Part shown: piece by piece, positions 7,777 through 16,400 of the stretch | Layout of the letters: the number at the start of each line of letters is the position of its first letter | Position numbering within the stretch: position 1 is the stretch's first letter | Source of the DNA: CBDEUK01 sp965250225 | GTDB lineage: Bacteria; Pseudomonadota; Gammaproteobacteria; Eutrophobiales; Eutrophobiaceae | DNA length: 64,000 nucleotides | Assembly (NCBI GenBank): GCA_965250225.1 | Contig: CBDFNQ010000030.1 | Span: forward strand, 1-64,000 | Direction: 5' to 3' | Notes under the pieces: model-generated | What the model was told of the DNA's origin: nothing | Databases searched by the model: none | What the model saw: the letters and a program-made list of their open reading frames with translations, nothing else | Translations under genes and position numbers: made by a program

Positions 7777-9150
7777 TTAAAGATCACGATGGTCACGATT
7801 AAGTAATTCTCTGAGTGCCGCTGAAAGACCTTCAAGATCGGAATTTTCCAATCTGTCAAAATGTGTCTTCGCTTCCAGGACCTGTTCACGACGCACTAGA
7901 TCAACCGCAATATTTAAATCGTGCAAAGGATCCGTTGACATATGCTCCGTATAATTGAGCCCTATTTTTTCTTCTTCTGGTCGCAAATTAAAAATCGTTA
8001 TTTTGCTGAAGAATTTCCACATGATATAACCCATCACATAGCTCCACAGTAAACAAACGATTGCTCCACCAGTCTGAACAAGTATAAATGAAATTTTTGT
8101 CAGTGATTGATCCAAACTCTGATTCAAAAGAACAAGAGAATCTGGCGTAATAAAAACAGGCACTAAAATAATACCTACTATGCCAGCTGCCCCATGCACA
8201 GGGACAACACCCACTGCATCATCAAGTTTATACCTGTCCATCAATGTTGAAATCAATGGGACAACAAAACCACCAGCAATACCAATTAACATAGACGACT
8301 GTATACTGACGACATCAGCAGATGCGGTAATGGCCACAAGCCCACCGAGTAGTCCTCTATACAAAATATTCATACTGGCAATACCAGAATAAGCCCAGGT
8401 ACTTAAAAGGGCAGTCAGTCCACCAAAACATGCTGAGATGATGGTATTTATCAGAATCGAAATTGTATTTCCATTCAATTTCTCAGCACCACCAACGATG
8501 CCAATCCAGCCAATAAACAAAATAATGACGCCCAGTGCGATCATTGGAGGATTTGGAGCGATCATATCCACCAATTTTCCCTGTTTGTTGATCCGCGAGA
8601 CTCGAGGGCCAAGTACTTTTATGCCTGCTAAAGCAACACCGGCGCCAACAATGTGTATAACAGAAGCGCCAGCAAAATCATAAAAACCGATCTCGGACAA
8701 CCAACCGCCACCCCACACCCAATGTCCAAACACTGGGTAGATAAAAAGCGTAAAAATAATCGACATTAATATAGATGAAAGAAACTTACAGCGCTCTGCG
8801 ATACCGCCTGAAATTATCGCCAGCGCGACACCACAAAGGGCGGCCTGGAATAAATAGTTTGATAATTCTTGTTGTTCAAGACCAAACAGAAAAAAACTGA
8901 TTTCACCTATCGTTCCCATCCAACGATCATCACCATACATCAATGAGTAGCCAGCAATAAAAAATATCGCAAACGAGGCACAGATATTCATCATGGCCTT
9001 AATAGCCACATTGATGTTATTTTTTTTTCGGACAACCCCGGCTTCCACGCACAGGAAACCAGCTTGCATGAACAGCACGAGAACCGTAGAAAAAATAATC
9101 CAGGCTATCTGAGGTAACTCGATTAGTTCTTGTAACGCTTGTTGTTCCAT
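7777..9150 (-). CDS. Ammonium transporter (Amt family) with C-terminal extension
   Basis: This 457-residue polytopic protein has about 11 membrane helices and the family signature block DFAGASVIHIVGAGVALAG. The two pore histidines are present in SVIHIVG and PVHGAAG. Ammonium enters the cell through such channels. After the last helix there is an approximately 70-residue soluble tail ending in a helical segment (RREQVLEAKTHFDRLENS). Amt-like proteins with extra cytoplasmic tails are often sensors rather than plain transporters. No glnK precedes it, but a Ser/Thr kinase follows, which fits a sensory role. That role is inference. Confidence 0.9.
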   Translation of the reverse strand: MEQQALQELIELPQIAWIIFSTVLVLFMQAGFLCVEAGVVRKKNNINVAIKAMMNICASFAIFFIAGYSLMYGDDRWMGTIGEISFFLFGLEQQELSNYLFQAALCGVALAIISGGIAERCKFLSSILMSIIFTLFIYPVFGHWVWGGGWLSEIGFYDFAGASVIHIVGAGVALAGIKVLGPRVSRINKQGKLVDMIAPNPPMIALGVIILFIGWIGIVGGAEKLNGNTISILINTIISACFGGLTALLSTWAYSGIASMNILYRGLLGGLVAITASADVVSIQSSMLIGIAGGFVVPLISTLMDRYKLDDAVGVVPVHGAAGIVGIILVPVFITPDSLVLLNQSLDQSLTKISFILVQTGGAIVCLLWSYVMGYIMWKFFSKITIFNLRPEEEKIGLNYTEHMSTDPLHDLNIAVDLVRREQVLEAKTHFDRLENSDLEGLSAALRELLNRDHRDL

Positions 9151-9261
9151 ATCTAGGTTTATACCAGAAACAGCAGTGATGGGGCCATGCTTATTATTAT
9201 GTGGTATCTACGATCAAAACCACATCTTCGAAAGATATTCGGCAAAAGCCAGAGGGATTAG

Positions 9262-9412
9262 ATCCGAATGGCACTTACTTAAGCTCCAAAAACAAAAATT
9301 TTTCTTGTTTGTCATCCCTCCACAGGCGGGGATCCAGTGAATATAGTGTGTCTTGTCTAACTGGATTCCCGCCTGCGCGGGAAAGACGGGCTTAAGTAAG
9401 TGCTATTCGGAT
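9262..9412. repeat. MITE-like palindromic element (type A) at the purF stop codon
   Basis: Terminal inverted repeats of 23 bases with one mismatch (ATCCGAATGGCACTTACTTA... at the left) bound a 151-base element. A second inverted repeat lies inside it: CAGGCGGGGATCCAGT against ACTGGATTCCCGCCTG. TAG flanks both ends. The right boundary touches the purF stop codon (9412-9414). The folded RNA could serve as the purF terminator. Confidence 0.75.
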
Positions 9413-10932
9413 TAGATCCCATCACCTGAATTGGCCAAGCCAATAAGGTTCCCATCATTACTTTCCCTTTTTGATTTGGCATTATCATTCCTCAAGTCTG
9501 CAAGGTGATCAAGATAATCCTGATTGATATCGCCAGTCACATATTTGGCATCAAAACAGGACGTATCAAACTCGCTGATCCTGGGATTGACCTCAGAGAC
9601 AGATTTAATCAAATCATCGAGCTCCTGATAAACCAGCCAGTCAGCACCTATCGTTTTCGCCACTTCTTCTGTCGTTTTATTATGTGCGACTAGTTCTTCT
9701 ACAGATGGCATATCAATACCATAAACATTCGGGAATCTCACTGGAGGAGCCGCAGAGGCAAAATACACTTTCTTCGCACCCGCATCACGTGCCATCTGAA
9801 TAATCTCCCCTGATGTCGTTCCACGGACAATTGAATCGTCCACCAACATGACATTCTTACCTTTAAATTCCAGGTCGATCGCATTGAGTTTTTGTCGAAC
9901 AGATTTTTTTCGTACTGCCTGGCCCGGCATAATAAATGTTCTGGGTATATAACGATTCTTGATAAAACCTTCGCTGTATTTAATCCCTAATTTATAGGCC
10001 ATCGGTAGCGCACATGTTCGACCAGTATCCGGTATCGGAATAATGACATCAATATCGTGGCCAGGCCGCTCACGCAGCACTTTTTCAGCTAGCATTTCCC
10101 CCATTTTGAGGCGCGCATTGTAAACTGATATACCATCAAGAATAGAATCCGGTCTGGCAAGGTACACGTGCTCAAAAATACATGGCGCATAAGAAGCCTT
10201 ATTTGAACATTGTCGTGTATGGAGTTCACCGTCTTTGGTAATGAATACCGCTTCTCCTGGTTCTATATCACGGATCACTTCAAAACCAAGAGAGTCAATT
10301 GCGACACTTTCTGAAGCAATCATGTATTCCATACCCCTATCAGTCATGCGCTGACCAAAAATTGCGGGACGAATACCTTTCGGATCGCGAAAACCTAAAA
10401 CCCCGAAACCAGTGATCATTGCAACCGCTGTATAGGCACCGACACAACGGTTATGCAATTTGCTCACAGCATCGAATACATCATCCACCGACAGACGCAA
10501 TTTACCGAGCTGCTGTAATTCATGTGCCAATACATTTAATAATACTTCCGAATCAGAACCGGTGTTCAGATGACGCCGATCGTCCTCAAATAATTCATCT
10601 TTTAGTTTATCGCCATTGGTAAGATTACCATTGTGGGCCAGACAGATGCCATAGGGTGAATTGACATAAAAAGGTTGTGCCTCGGCTGAAGAAGAACAGC
10701 CCGCGGTTGGATAACGTACATGACCAATTCCCATATCGCCCTTAAGGTTGAGCATATGATCGGTGCGGAAGACATCACGTACCAGGCCATTATCTTTTTT
10801 CAAATACAGGCGACCTTCATGGTAAGTCACCATACCAGCAGCATCCTGGCCACGATGTTGCAGCATCGTCAAGCTATCAAAGATAAGTTGATTGACCGGA
10901 TTTTTACTCACTATACCAACGATGCCACACAT
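9412..10932 (-). CDS. purF: Amidophosphoribosyltransferase
   Basis: PurF catalyses the first step of purine synthesis, replacing the pyrophosphate of PRPP with ammonia from glutamine. The 506-residue protein begins MCGIVGIVSK, so Cys2 becomes the N-terminal nucleophile of the glutaminase domain. The PRPP-binding site VMLVDDSIVRGTTS is near residue 370. Length is the same as in E. coli. The last residues and stop codon abut a palindromic element, so the natural C-terminus may have been altered slightly. cvpA, its usual operon partner, lies upstream but is separated by 567 bases of repeat. Confidence 0.95.
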   Translation of the reverse strand: MCGIVGIVSKNPVNQLIFDSLTMLQHRGQDAAGMVTYHEGRLYLKKDNGLVRDVFRTDHMLNLKGDMGIGHVRYPTAGCSSSAEAQPFYVNSPYGICLAHNGNLTNGDKLKDELFEDDRRHLNTGSDSEVLLNVLAHELQQLGKLRLSVDDVFDAVSKLHNRCVGAYTAVAMITGFGVLGFRDPKGIRPAIFGQRMTDRGMEYMIASESVAIDSLGFEVIRDIEPGEAVFITKDGELHTRQCSNKASYAPCIFEHVYLARPDSILDGISVYNARLKMGEMLAEKVLRERPGHDIDVIIPIPDTGRTCALPMAYKLGIKYSEGFIKNRYIPRTFIMPGQAVRKKSVRQKLNAIDLEFKGKNVMLVDDSIVRGTTSGEIIQMARDAGAKKVYFASAAPPVRFPNVYGIDMPSVEELVAHNKTTEEVAKTIGADWLVYQELDDLIKSVSEVNPRISEFDTSCFDAKYVTGDINQDYLDHLADLRNDNAKSKRESNDGNLIGLANSGDGI

Positions 10933-10955
10933 AGAATGTCTCTACCTTTTTGTTA

Positions 10956-11500
10956 AGGAACTCTGATTAAGTCAGAGTTTCCTGTGGTACATAGGCAAGG
11001 ATTGCTCGACTTTGGCTGAAAAATTTGTTCCAGACATTTTCTCGGTCTCCGTTCCTGACTCAACTCTACCGATTCCTTCCCTGGAATCGACCCGAATATC
11101 TCCTATATTCGTCCCGACGTCGCTCTACCTCCCCCATGACCTCCACGGATGGAGGAAATGCAAAAGGGTTGTAGGAACAACCCTTGCCTTGGGGTCGTCC
11201 AGACAATCCTGTCGCATTTCCACCTGATCGCTACGGACTCCTCGGCTCTGGCCTCCAGCTTCGCTCTACCACCTACCTCCCTGTAGGCGTGTCCTCTCGC
11301 GACACTAAAACTTCCTGTATGTCATCCATGGAGTTTATGTGCCGCCATTTTCAATATCCATAGGTTATTGAAAATGAAAGAATACTATAAATCGCATTTA
11401 TCTCCACGAATGGAGTGTATGCAGTGCAATCGCCCGGAGCGATTGCTGCGTTAGTTTTCGCCCTCTGACAAGCCATGGATGGACTTGTTCAGAGGTTCTT
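10956..11500. repeat. Multi-hairpin repeat (family B, long copy) between cvpA and purF
   Basis: The ends match the 153-base copy at 63579-63731: AGGAA.CTCTGA.TAAGTCAG at the left and CCCTCTGACAAG...CTTG.TCAGAGGTTC at the right. The shared core includes CATTTTCAATA..., ...TTATTGAAAATG and ATCGCATTT. This copy holds two extra insertions, roughly 330 and 50 bases, that carry short palindromes such as CTCCACGGATGGAG. The right end touches the cvpA stop codon. The stretch fills the whole cvpA-purF gap and I see no gene in it. Confidence 0.75.
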
Positions 11501-12018
11501 TAATTAATCAATGAGCTGCTTATCGACGTTTTATATCCATGATGCTCAGCCATGCTCTCAGGTAAATATTGTTGGCCCCAGACACATACCGTTTGAAAAG
11601 GTCTGATCAACCGTGAATCCTGCCACCAAGGCTCTTGTGGAAATGCAGTAAACCCGGCGAAAAAAACAGCCAGTGTCACAATAGCCCCACCAAGACCTAT
11701 ACCAAATAAAAAACCAAGCATTCTGTCCGTCGCGGTTAAACCACTTCGCCCAAGCAGTTTAACGATAAAATACCCCAAGGTAGAAAAAATCATCAAACTA
11801 ACAATAAATAAGGCAATAAATGCTAAAGCCGTCCTGATTGAAGTCGTTTCAATATAAGGTGCCAACATCGGGGCAAAGGAACTGGTGAATTTAACTGCAA
11901 CACCGGAAGCCACCGCCCAAGCCATCAAAGAAAATAGTATGTTCAAAAACCCGTAAAAGACACCTGCCAAGGCTGGAATAGCTATAATCACTAATAAAAT
12001 AATATCGATCAATTGCAT
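11500..12018 (-). CDS. cvpA: CvpA family membrane protein
   Basis: This 172-residue protein has four predicted membrane helices and begins MQLIDIILLVIIAIPALAG, as CvpA does. CvpA supports colicin V production and envelope stress tolerance in E. coli; its biochemical role is unclear. It conventionally precedes purF in one operon. Here a 545-base repeat begins right at its stop codon, so the final residues may have been replaced by sequence brought in by the element, and purF may be less tightly coupled. Confidence 0.88.
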   Translation of the reverse strand: MQLIDIILLVIIAIPALAGVFYGFLNILFSLMAWAVASGVAVKFTSSFAPMLAPYIETTSIRTALAFIALFIVSLMIFSTLGYFIVKLLGRSGLTATDRMLGFLFGIGLGGAIVTLAVFFAGFTAFPQEPWWQDSRLIRPFQTVCVWGQQYLPESMAEHHGYKTSISSSLIN

Positions 12019-12109
12019 CTCAGGGTTCCAGATTAAGATTATAAAAAACTAAATTTTACGCCATCACTATCATTTGTCACCAAATGGATGTATCTCAGAT
12101 GAATACACC

Positions 12110-12391
12110 AGGGTCTGTTTATCTTTCATTGCCGCCACTGCCAAGAGCTATTTTTGTGCTCAACAAGGCGAAATGAGTGCGGTGTAGTCATTCTACATAA
12201 GCGATTGACAACGCCGTTGAGTACGAAAATAGCCTTGGCCCCCTGGTTAAATTCAAGGGGGATTGGGGCTGAAAAAACGCCTCTCGGCGTTGCTCGTCGT
12301 TTATTTGGAATAACCAAACTGCTCTCCTCGCGCCTGGATAGACGCTTTTTCAACCACCAACAGAGGTGGCAATGAAAGATAAACAGACCCT
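12110..12391. repeat. MITE-like palindromic element (type C) between the SPOR gene and cvpA
   Basis: The ends are 27-base inverted repeats with one mismatch, beginning AGGGTCTGTTTATCTTTCAT. A nested inverted repeat lies inside (CTATTTTTGTGCTCAACAAG against a copy reading CTATTTTCGTACTCAACGGC). The 282-base element has no coding capacity that I can support, although its symmetry creates mirror-image open frames. Its right end supplies or abuts the SPOR-gene stop codon at 12390-12392. Confidence 0.8.
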
Positions 12392-13076
12392 AAGGATATT
12401 TCACTAAATATCCATCCATTTCGACGGCCTTTTTTATTTGCTGTTTTATTTTTTCAGCTTCTGCCTTATCCAGTGTTGGTGGCCCAACCCGGACACGATA
12501 GGTAATCTTGCTCTTGTCGTTACTGAGCAATGGCTCAACAAACGATTGAAATTTTTTGTCTAATAATCGTTGGTTAAGCGTATTGGCATTCTGCTCACTA
12601 TTGAAACTACCTAATTGTACAACCCATGCCTGGGTTGCTCCCACCGTTGTTTTAATGTCAGCTGCCTTCTGGGAATCGCTGATTTGAGCGTTGCTTTGTG
12701 GCTCTGCTGGTATTTTTTCTTCAACTAGAATTGGCTTTTCATTTTTACCCTGTTTTTCAATTTCTATATCAGATTTTATTCTATCTGCTTGCTTATTCTC
12801 CGCTTGAGGTAGTTCTGTTTTCACTCCCTCCTCAATCATTTTGATTTCTGAAACAGGAACTGGCGGTTTCTGCGGGTCAACGGTCTCATCTAAGGGTGTC
12901 GGCACGGGAACCAGACTGGAACTAAAATCGGAATCAGCTTGTGCAGAAGAATGTTGCTCATGGTTAGCTCCAATTTCTGTTATTGGTACATTACTCAAAA
13001 ACATAGGAATAAAAATAACCGCCAAGAGAATTAAGACAATGGCTCCGACCAATCGCTGTTTTAATTGTTGTTCCAT
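12390..13076 (-). CDS. dedD: SPOR-domain membrane protein (DedD-like)
   Basis: This 228-residue protein has a short cytoplasmic start, one membrane helix (VGAIVLILLAVIFIPMFLSN), a long Pro/Glu/Lys-rich periplasmic linker, and a C-terminal SPOR domain from about residue 150 (AWVVQLGSFNSEQNANTLNQ). SPOR domains bind denuded peptidoglycan at the septum, so a division role is expected. Position between folC and cvpA is the usual one for dedD. The protein ends LVKYP at a stop codon that borders a palindromic element. Confidence 0.85.
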   Translation of the reverse strand: MEQQLKQRLVGAIVLILLAVIFIPMFLSNVPITEIGANHEQHSSAQADSDFSSSLVPVPTPLDETVDPQKPPVPVSEIKMIEEGVKTELPQAENKQADRIKSDIEIEKQGKNEKPILVEEKIPAEPQSNAQISDSQKAADIKTTVGATQAWVVQLGSFNSEQNANTLNQRLLDKKFQSFVEPLLSNDKSKITYRVRVGPPTLDKAEAEKIKQQIKKAVEMDGYLVKYP

Positions 13077-13088
13077 AAACTAAACAAA

Positions 13089-14372
13089 TCAATCAAAATT
13101 TAATTCATTGATAGCCGCACCAACCGTCAAAAACGATCCGGTGATAACGATACGGTCTGTTTTTTTTACTTTTGTTAATACATCGTCCAAAGCAGCTGAC
13201 ATAGTACTGAATGTGCTAACCGGTTTTTTATTTTCAAGTTTCTCAAGCTCCTCCAGTAAAATACTGGTTTCAGTCGCACGAGGAGAATCCAGTTCAACGA
13301 TACGCCAACTACTGGCGATATCATCCAGTTCGGCAAATACGGCAGTATGATCCTTATCGCTTAACATCCCGATAACAACATGTGTATCACCAGCACAGTT
13401 CAAACGATTCAAGTTTTCAGCAAAAATTCGTGCTGCTTGTTGATTATGCGCTACGTCTAAAATAATTTCAGTATCGCCTGTTATGCGTTGAAAACGTCCG
13501 TTGAGTTGAAACTGTTTCAAGCCTTCATGAATTGCTGTGTCACTGATTTCAAAATTTTCTGGTAAGCAGCTCAAGGCCATTAACACACCAGATGCATTTG
13601 CCATCTGAGATCGATTATAGGCACAAGGTTTGGGCAAATTTTTATATTCTATTAATTGCGTTTTCCAATCCCAACTGTCCTCAGTAAATTCAAACTGAAA
13701 ATCACGCCCGAGCAGATTTAGATCAGCACCGATACTATCGGCGTATTCAATCAATGTATGAGGTGGATTTGGATCAGAACAAGCAGCAGGTTTTTTGTGG
13801 CGAAAGATGCCAGCCTTTTCTCTGGCAATTGACTCACGGTTTTTTCCTAACCAGAATTCATGATCCAGAGCAATACTGGTCACAAGAGCTACATCCGCAT
13901 CCAGAATATTAACTGCGTCAAGCCGGCCACCCAAACCTACTTCTAAAATTGCAATATCAATCTGTTCATTGCGAAATATATCAAGTGCAGCTAATGTACC
14001 AAATTCAAAAAAAGTTAAGGAAATTTTACCTCGAGCTGCATCAATCCGGGAAAATGAATCACACAGGGTATCATCGTCAATTTCAATTCCTGCGACACGA
14101 ATACGTTCGTTATAACGGATCAAATGCGGCGACATGTAGGAACCCGTTTTATATCCCGCTTCCGACAATATATTATCCAGCATAGTCACGCTTGAACCCT
14201 TCCCATTGGTTCCCGCCACACTGATAACTTTAAAGGTCGGCGAAAGTAAATCAAGTTTATTGGCCACTGCCTTACAACGATCCAGTCCGAGCTCAATCGA
14301 TGTAAAATGCAATCCTTCCTGCCATTTCAACCAGTCTTGTAAATTATCAAATCTGGGCTTTTCAGTACTCAT
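13089..14372 (-). CDS. folC: Folylpolyglutamate synthase / dihydrofolate synthase
   Basis: FolC adds glutamate to dihydropteroate and to folates. The 427-residue protein has the ATP-binding loop VAGTNGKGSSV, the LEVGLGGRLDAVN motif and DVAHNQQA, all typical of the Mur-ligase-like family. It lies in the accD-folC-dedD-cvpA-purF order conserved in gammaproteobacteria, 12 bases upstream of the SPOR gene. Both folate activities are usually combined in proteobacteria. Confidence 0.93.
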   Translation of the reverse strand: MSTEKPRFDNLQDWLKWQEGLHFTSIELGLDRCKAVANKLDLLSPTFKVISVAGTNGKGSSVTMLDNILSEAGYKTGSYMSPHLIRYNERIRVAGIEIDDDTLCDSFSRIDAARGKISLTFFEFGTLAALDIFRNEQIDIAILEVGLGGRLDAVNILDADVALVTSIALDHEFWLGKNRESIAREKAGIFRHKKPAACSDPNPPHTLIEYADSIGADLNLLGRDFQFEFTEDSWDWKTQLIEYKNLPKPCAYNRSQMANASGVLMALSCLPENFEISDTAIHEGLKQFQLNGRFQRITGDTEIILDVAHNQQAARIFAENLNRLNCAGDTHVVIGMLSDKDHTAVFAELDDIASSWRIVELDSPRATETSILLEELEKLENKKPVSTFSTMSAALDDVLTKVKKTDRIVITGSFLTVGAAINELNFD

Positions 14373-14453
14373 GTGATTTTTAAAGGATTCAATCTAAGGT
14401 GAAGATTCGTTATAGATCCGGAAGATATTTCCTTAAGCCGGCATTTATGCAAT

Positions 14454-15317
14454 TTACGTAGTAACAGTCTGATGAGTTAACTTTGCGAGCAGACTATGGA
14501 TCTGATCACGCATTTCTCTACGGTCAACGATCATGTCCAAATCACCATGCTCCAGTAAAAACTCGCTACGTTGAAAACCTTCAGGTAAGGTTTCACGAAC
14601 CGTTTGTTCAATTACACGTGGCCCAGCAAAACCAATCAAGGCATTTGGTTCAGCCATATTAATATCTCCGAGTGTTGCCAGACTTGCAGAAACACCACCC
14701 ATTGTTGGATCAGTCATCACAGAAATATAAGGCAAGCCTTGAGACTTTAATTTCGCCAAAGCAGCACTGGTTTTAGCCATTTGCATCAAGGAGACCAATG
14801 CTTCTTGCATCCGTGCTCCACCACTGGCGGAAAAACAAACCAATGGTATTTGATACTGTATAGCGGTATCAACTGCACGAACAAAACGTTCGCCAACAAC
14901 TGAACCCATAGTTCCAGCCATAAAATCAAACTCAAAGGCACAAGCAACTAATGGTAATTCCTTAATGTAACCCATCATCACAACCAGTGCATCGGACTCA
15001 CCAGTCTGTTTTTGTGCAGCATTAATTCGATCCTTGTATTTTTTACTATCACGAAAACGTAATTTATCGAACGGTTTAACCTCTTGGCCTATCTCAACCC
15101 TGTCAGCTTCATCGAGAAAAAAATGCAACCTGTCACGCGCATGGATACGCATGTGATTATTACATTTCGGACACACTTCAATATTCCGTTCCAGTTCGGC
15201 CCGATAGAGAACAGCATTACACTTGGTGCATTTTGTCCACACCCCTTCAGGCACAGTACGACGCCCGTTACTATCTGTTTTTATTCTTGACGGTAATAAT
15301 TTTTGAAACCAGCTCAT
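14454..15317 (-). CDS. accD: Acetyl-CoA carboxylase carboxyltransferase subunit beta
   Basis: AccD carries the zinc-binding half of the carboxyltransferase that makes malonyl-CoA for fatty acid synthesis. The four-cysteine zinc site is visible as CTKCNAVLY and CPKCNNHMR near residues 30-56. The crotonase-like core follows (CFSASGGARMQE, MTDPTMGGVSAS). The 287-residue length is normal. It stands between trpA and folC, as in many gammaproteobacteria. Confidence 0.95.
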   Translation of the reverse strand: MSWFQKLLPSRIKTDSNGRRTVPEGVWTKCTKCNAVLYRAELERNIEVCPKCNNHMRIHARDRLHFFLDEADRVEIGQEVKPFDKLRFRDSKKYKDRINAAQKQTGESDALVVMMGYIKELPLVACAFEFDFMAGTMGSVVGERFVRAVDTAIQYQIPLVCFSASGGARMQEALVSLMQMAKTSAALAKLKSQGLPYISVMTDPTMGGVSASLATLGDINMAEPNALIGFAGPRVIEQTVRETLPEGFQRSEFLLEHGDLDMIVDRREMRDQIHSLLAKLTHQTVTT

Positions 15318-15355
15318 ACGTTTATTCTATCTTAATTTTGTGGGCTCTACGTAAT

Positions 15356-16162
15356 TTATACTGCCTTCATTGCGCTGCTCATCTCGGAGAGAAAATCCAT
15401 GGCAGTTTGTTGTAACAATTCAGGTTGTTCGGCTTTTGAATATAAATGTTCAACCAGGGCACTGCCAACTACCACTGCCTCACTGATTTTTGCTACTGCA
15501 GCAGCTGTTTCGGCATCCTTAATACCAAATCCCACACCAATAGGCAGAGATGTTTTGGATCGGATCTGATTCAGCTTGTCACTAACTTCATTAATATCAA
15601 AACGATTACTTCCAGTAACACCCTTGAGTGACACATAATAGACAAAGCCGCTCGCGGCATCACAAATAACCTGCAGTCGTTCATCGACAGTCGTCGGTGC
15701 AATCAAAAAAACCTGATCCATTTGATGTTGATTGAGTATTTGTGTCAATTCATTCGCTTCTTCCGGTGGCAGATCGACTATCAATACTCCATCAACGCTG
15801 GCTTGCACAGCAGCCTCAACAAACTCGGAATAACCCATCACTTCAATCGGATTCATATAACCCATTAATACAACTGGAGTAGTGTTATTGGTTTCACGAA
15901 ACTGTGTCACCATCACTAATACATCTTTCAAACTGATGTGATGTTCCAGTGCACGTTCACTGGCCCTTTGTATCACCGGACCATCTGCCATCGGATCAGA
16001 AAAAGGTATACCCAACTCAATGATATTAGCGCCACCCTCCACCAAACCATGCATGATGGACACAGTGTAATCAGGATGCGGATCGCCTGCCGTAATAAAA
16101 GGGATCAATGCAGTGTTGTTCTCTGCTTTCAGAGATTCAAATAGTTTACTAATTCGACTCAT
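15356..16162 (-). CDS. trpA: Tryptophan synthase subunit alpha
   Basis: TrpA cleaves indole-3-glycerol phosphate to indole. The 268-residue TIM barrel has the catalytic Glu in IIELGIPFSDPMADGPVIQ and the loop GVTGSN. trpA normally follows trpB immediately; here the small gene at 16198 and an htpX gene lie between them, though all run in the same direction and gaps are short. The trpB-trpA pair probably still shares a transcript. Confidence 0.95.
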   Translation of the reverse strand: MSRISKLFESLKAENNTALIPFITAGDPHPDYTVSIMHGLVEGGANIIELGIPFSDPMADGPVIQRASERALEHHISLKDVLVMVTQFRETNNTTPVVLMGYMNPIEVMGYSEFVEAAVQASVDGVLIVDLPPEEANELTQILNQHQMDQVFLIAPTTVDERLQVICDAASGFVYYVSLKGVTGSNRFDINEVSDKLNQIRSKTSLPIGVGFGIKDAETAAAVAKISEAVVVGSALVEHLYSKAEQPELLQQTAMDFLSEMSSAMKAV

Positions 16163-16197
16163 CGCAATGTCTTAAATACTATTAATTAATGTTAGAT

Positions 16198-16392
16198 TTA
16201 TTTGGACTGAAGTTTCAGTTTTAATTGCAGTAGCTCAATCGCCATGTCAGGCATTTCTTCATGTAGTTTCGATTCACCAGATGCCAACCAGTGATTGACC
16301 TGTTCAAGATCAACTTTCACCATCTCCGCAATATCCAGACGTTCAAGTTTATGCAAAGAAATAAGATCAATTAACTGTTCGCGATTGTTCAT
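16198..16392 (-). CDS. Small hypothetical protein
   Basis: This 64-residue acidic, helical protein (MNNREQLIDLISLHKLERLD then IAEMVKVDLEQVNHWLAS) has a segment that could be a helix-turn-helix, with a C-terminal run of Leu/Lys (LLQLKLKLQSK). It sits eight bases after htpX and 35 bases before trpA, so it is probably translated in the same transcript. I do not recognise a family. Tight spacing and complete use of the gap are the reasons for believing it is real. Confidence 0.6.
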   Translation of the reverse strand: MNNREQLIDLISLHKLERLDIAEMVKVDLEQVNHWLASGESKLHEEMPDMAIELLQLKLKLQSK

Positions 16393-16400
16393 AATTAGTT

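Noticed and set aside
9323..9375. CRISPR-like repeat because of paired GC-rich blocks
   Set aside because: The two blocks are inverted, not direct, and occur once.
11012..11227. 71-codon plus-strand open frame between purF and cvpA
   Set aside because: It lies wholly inside the long family-B repeat, has no ribosome site and no family-like sequence.
12126..12375. Mirror-image open frames of ~75 codons on both strands
   Set aside because: They are produced by the inverted symmetry of the type C element and are not independent genes.
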